A program made the position numbers and the translations under genes. Shown here piece after piece: positions 61,812-64,000 of a stretch of DNA of 64,000 nucleotides. Origin of the DNA: Amycolatopsis anabasis (GTDB lineage: Bacteria; Actinomycetota; Actinomycetes; Mycobacteriales; Pseudonocardiaceae); NCBI RefSeq assembly GCF_009765355.1, contig NZ_VTHK01000007.1, forward strand, positions 1 to 64,000. The letters run 5' to 3'. The notes under the pieces are model-generated. The model was given only the letters and a program-made list of their open reading frames with translations. It made no database searches and was not told the DNA's origin. How positions within the stretch are numbered: position 1 is the stretch's first letter; each line of letters starts with the position of its first letter.

Positions 61812-62055
61812 GTTTCGTTCTCCCGCCGGTGCTTTCCGAGCGACGCCTCCAGCGTGCCCGGCGAGCGCGGCGGTTCCATCTCCGATCGTGCCGTCCCGCG
61901 CCCGCGCCACCCGAACCGGTGATCGTGGGAGCGCCGCGGCTTGACCCTGCCCCAGGGGCAGGATCGAGAGTCGCACGCGTCGGGTGACCAGCACCCGAAA
62001 CGGGGCGGCGCACCGCCCCGGCCGGCGGATTCGATTTCACGGAGGAGCGGTCGCC

Positions 62056-62529
62056 ATGGCCGACGTTCAGCAACGCGAGGTTCCCGAACAACTGGTGCTC
62101 ACCGAGCAGCGGGTCGTTCCGGAAAGCGAGATCAAGGGCTGGCTCATGGACTCCATGGACCGGCTGCACAAGTCGTCGCAGGGGCTCGACGGGATGACCG
62201 GCCCCTATTTCGTGGTCTACCACGGCCAGTTCACCGAGGACACGCCGGAGGTCCCGGTCGAGGTCTGCGCGCCGATCGGCCTGGACAAGGACGGGATCCA
62301 GGAAGTGGCGACGCGGCGGGAGCCCGCCCACCGCGAGGCCTACCTGCGGCTGAAGAAGTCCCAGTTCCAGAACCCCGCGGAGATCGGCGCCGCGTTCGGC
62401 GCGGTGGCCCAGTGGGTCGCCGAGAACGGGTTCACCATCGCCGACGCCCCGCGCGAGGTTTACTTCACCGACTTCCAGGCGGCCGCGGACGACGACGAGG
62501 TCTGCGACATCGCATTCCCGATCCAGTGA
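62056..62529 (+). CDS. GyrI-like effector-binding domain protein
   Basis: This 157-residue protein starts MADVQQREVPEQLVLTEQR and has GMTGPYFVVYHGQFTEDTPE and AHREAYLRLKKSQFQNPAEI, the two halves of the GyrI/AraC-E effector-binding fold; it ends ADAPREVYFTDFQAAADDDE. GGAGGAGCG precedes the ATG. It is a standalone ligand binder, closely related to the C-terminal half of the next protein, a MerR-type regulator. Confidence 0.85.
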   Translation: MADVQQREVPEQLVLTEQRVVPESEIKGWLMDSMDRLHKSSQGLDGMTGPYFVVYHGQFTEDTPEVPVEVCAPIGLDKDGIQEVATRREPAHREAYLRLKKSQFQNPAEIGAAFGAVAQWVAENGFTIADAPREVYFTDFQAAADDDEVCDIAFPIQ

Positions 62530-62570
62530 CGCGGCCGGGCCTCGTGGCGGGCACCGCTACCCTAGGCCCG

Positions 62571-63380
62571 GTGGACCCGGAGTTGAGCATCGGTGTGTTC
62601 GCCCGCAGGTCGCGGCTGTCGTTGAAGGCGCTGCGCCTGTACGACCGGCTCGGCCTGCTGACCCCCACCCGCGTGGACGAGCGCAACGGCTACCGCTGGT
62701 ACCGCGAGAGCCAGCTGGTGACCGCGCGCCTGGTGGTCATGCTGCGGCGGCTGGACATGCCGCTCACGAAGATCGCGGAGATCGTCTCGGCGCCGAGCCG
62801 TCTCGGCGCCGAGCTCCTCGCCTCCTACTGGACCGACGCCGAGCGGCGGTTCAGCGTCCAGCGGGAACTGGTGGAACACCTCCGGAACAAGCTGGAGGGC
62901 AAGGTGCCCACCGGGTTCGACATCCGGCAGCGCGAGGTGCCCGAGCAGCTGGTGCTCGCCGAGCAGCGGCACACCAAGGTGGATCAGCTCTCCTGCTGGA
63001 TCGGCTCCGCGATGGGCCGGCTCGGCAAGGCCGCGACGGACCACGGCGGCGTCACCGGCCATCCGTTCGTCGTGTACTACGGGGAAGTGTCCGAGGACAG
63101 CGACGGCCCCGTGGAGGCGTGCCTGCCGATCGATCTGGGCCAGGCCGGCGCCAAGGGGGTCGCGATGCGCCTGGAGCCCGCGCACCGGGAGGTGTACACC
63201 GTGCTCCGGCGCGCGCAGGTGGAGTTCCCGCAGATCCTTTCCGCCTACGACCGGGTCATGAGCTGGATCGGCGAACAGGAACTGGTCGTCGACGGCGCAC
63301 CGCGGGAGATCTATCTCGGCGACTTCATGACCGCGGACCCGGAAGCGGAAATCTGCGAACTCGCCTTTCCGATCCGCTGA
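62571..63380 (+). CDS. MerR-family regulator with GyrI-like effector domain
   Basis: This 269-residue protein has an N-terminal MerR HTH (LSIGVFARRSRLSLKALRLY, then DRLGLLTPTRVDERNGYRWY) and a C-terminal GyrI-like domain opening QREVPEQLVLAEQRHTKVDQ, almost identical in its first segment to the standalone protein upstream, and ending PREIYLGDFMTADPEAEICE. This is the BmrR-like architecture that senses cationic or hydrophobic drugs. The GTG start has no ribosome site; leaderless translation is likely. Confidence 0.87.
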   Translation: MDPELSIGVFARRSRLSLKALRLYDRLGLLTPTRVDERNGYRWYRESQLVTARLVVMLRRLDMPLTKIAEIVSAPSRLGAELLASYWTDAERRFSVQRELVEHLRNKLEGKVPTGFDIRQREVPEQLVLAEQRHTKVDQLSCWIGSAMGRLGKAATDHGGVTGHPFVVYYGEVSEDSDGPVEACLPIDLGQAGAKGVAMRLEPAHREVYTVLRRAQVEFPQILSAYDRVMSWIGEQELVVDGAPREIYLGDFMTADPEAEICELAFPIR

Positions 63381-63441
63381 CTTCGAATCCGGGACCGGAA
63401 AGTCCTGACATCGTACTTTCGGCCAAGCAGGGAGCCGTACC

Positions 63442-64000
63442 GTGAACCTCGAGACCCCCGGACGCCTGCGCCACGGAATCGCGGTCTGGTCCTCGGCGGA
63501 CTGGCGCGAACAGGCCGTCTCCTGGCTGGACGACCGGCTCGACGCGGCCGGGCTGAAACGGGTGGGCGCGGTGGAACAACCACATCTGCGGCCGTGGTCG
63601 ACCGTGCTCAGGGTGCCGACGAACGCCGGTGTCGCCTGGTTCAAGGCCATCGGACCGGCGACCGCGTTCGAGATCGAGCTGTACCGGATCCTGCGCCGGT
63701 CGGCGCCGGAACAGGTGCTCGCCCCGATAGCGGTGGATCCGGCGCGGGCCTGGATCGTCCTGCCCGACGGCGGCCCCACCCTCGGCGAGTCCTGCCAGGA
63801 ACCCGCCGACTACCTGGCGGCGATGGAGTCGGCGGTCCGGCGGTACGCCCAGCTGCAACGCGCGCTCATGACCGAGGTCGGCGCGCTGCTCGCACTCGGG
63901 GTCGCCGATATGCGCGCGCCCGTCATGCCCCGGCGCTTCGACGAGGCCGTCGACGCCGCGCGGGACTACGTCGAACGGTGCGGCAGTGCGGACGATCGCG
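63442..64000 (+). CDS. Phosphotransferase-like protein, cut by the window edge
   Basis: The visible 186 residues start NLETPGRLRHGIAVWSSADW and contain VAWFKAIGPATAFEIELYRI and RAWIVLPDGGPTLGES, an N-lobe pattern common in actinobacterial kinase-like (APH-fold) hypotheticals: substrate/cofactor Lys in WFKA and the hinge LPDGGPTL. The C-terminal catalytic loop lies beyond position 64000. AGGGAG precedes the GTG start. Confidence 0.7.
   Translation, partial: MNLETPGRLRHGIAVWSSADWREQAVSWLDDRLDAAGLKRVGAVEQPHLRPWSTVLRVPTNAGVAWFKAIGPATAFEIELYRILRRSAPEQVLAPIAVDPARAWIVLPDGGPTLGESCQEPADYLAAMESAVRRYAQLQRALMTEVGALLALGVADMRAPVMPRRFDEAVDAARDYVERCGSADDR

Noticed and set aside
63380..63400. A TTCGAATCC string resembling a tRNA T-arm
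   Set aside because: No acceptor, D or anticodon arms can be folded around it.

Overview
The window is high-GC actinobacterial DNA: GTG starts, ATGA/GTGA stop-start overlaps, F420-linked, mycothiol-type and LuxR-LAL families, and many TetR, MerR and XRE regulators. A Pseudonocardiales host, perhaps Amycolatopsis, fits best. That is an inference from gene style, from a flaviolin-type rppA locus and from a terminator of a kind I recall from that genus. Nothing here is ribosomal or otherwise core, so this looks like an accessory, specialised-metabolism and stress region.

Region 1 (0.6-9.1 kb). A compact minus-strand cassette resembles an undescribed RiPP locus: a 20-codon peptide gene, an 11-bp stem-loop, a SagB-type flavin dehydrogenase, a JmjC/cupin oxygenase and an MFS exporter. 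No YcaO, radical SAM or lanthipeptide enzyme is visible. Degraded GNAT and IS1634-family transposase pieces border it. A 1211-residue DUF4157 protein follows, with an HELAH motif, a central hydrophobic segment and an HNH-like C-terminus; it looks like an eCIS or polymorphic-toxin effector.

Region 2 (9.3-16.4 kb). Two SRPBCC (AHSA1) genes, an MFS exporter and an ArsR repressor, a broken tyrosine recombinase, two small secreted proteins (one ricin-like) and a 928-residue LAL regulator. A 17-bp perfect hairpin separates the convergent pair at 13.5 kb.

Region 3 (16.9-21.6 kb). A five-gene operon with every junction overlapping: aromatic FAD hydroxylase, RidA, esterase-like hydrolase and two nitrile-hydratase-leader-like (NHLP) proteins, beside a divergent TetR gene. 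The TetR end of this island abuts a GT39 gene whose 3' part is missing.

Region 4 (21.8-34.6 kb). Hydrolase, unknown 468-residue protein and F420-dependent oxidoreductase; a STAND regulator with near-identical TPR units; phosphotransferase, DUF7064-like and aldehyde dehydrogenase genes around a perfect KstR-type palindrome; and an 80-residue protein with no Lys, Arg or Cys.

Region 5 (34.7-45.8 kb). QorB-like reductase with TetR, DJ-1 protein, XRE regulator, amidase, FAD monooxygenase remnant, TetR with FAD hydroxylase, then a tetrahydroxynaphthalene/flaviolin module: type III PKS, P450 and a convergent MomA-like cupin.

Region 6 (46.4-64.0 kb). Tightly packed general genes, often with overlapping convergent ends: hydrolase, secreted metallophosphoesterase/beta-propeller protein, DinB, M20 peptidase, MerR/SDR pair, DDAH, NUDIX, SGNH hydrolase, FAD monooxygenase, glycosyltransferase, MazEF-like pair, Lrp/M24 pair, RidA, DUF1801, flavin reductase, two GyrI-like genes and a kinase-like gene cut by the window edge.
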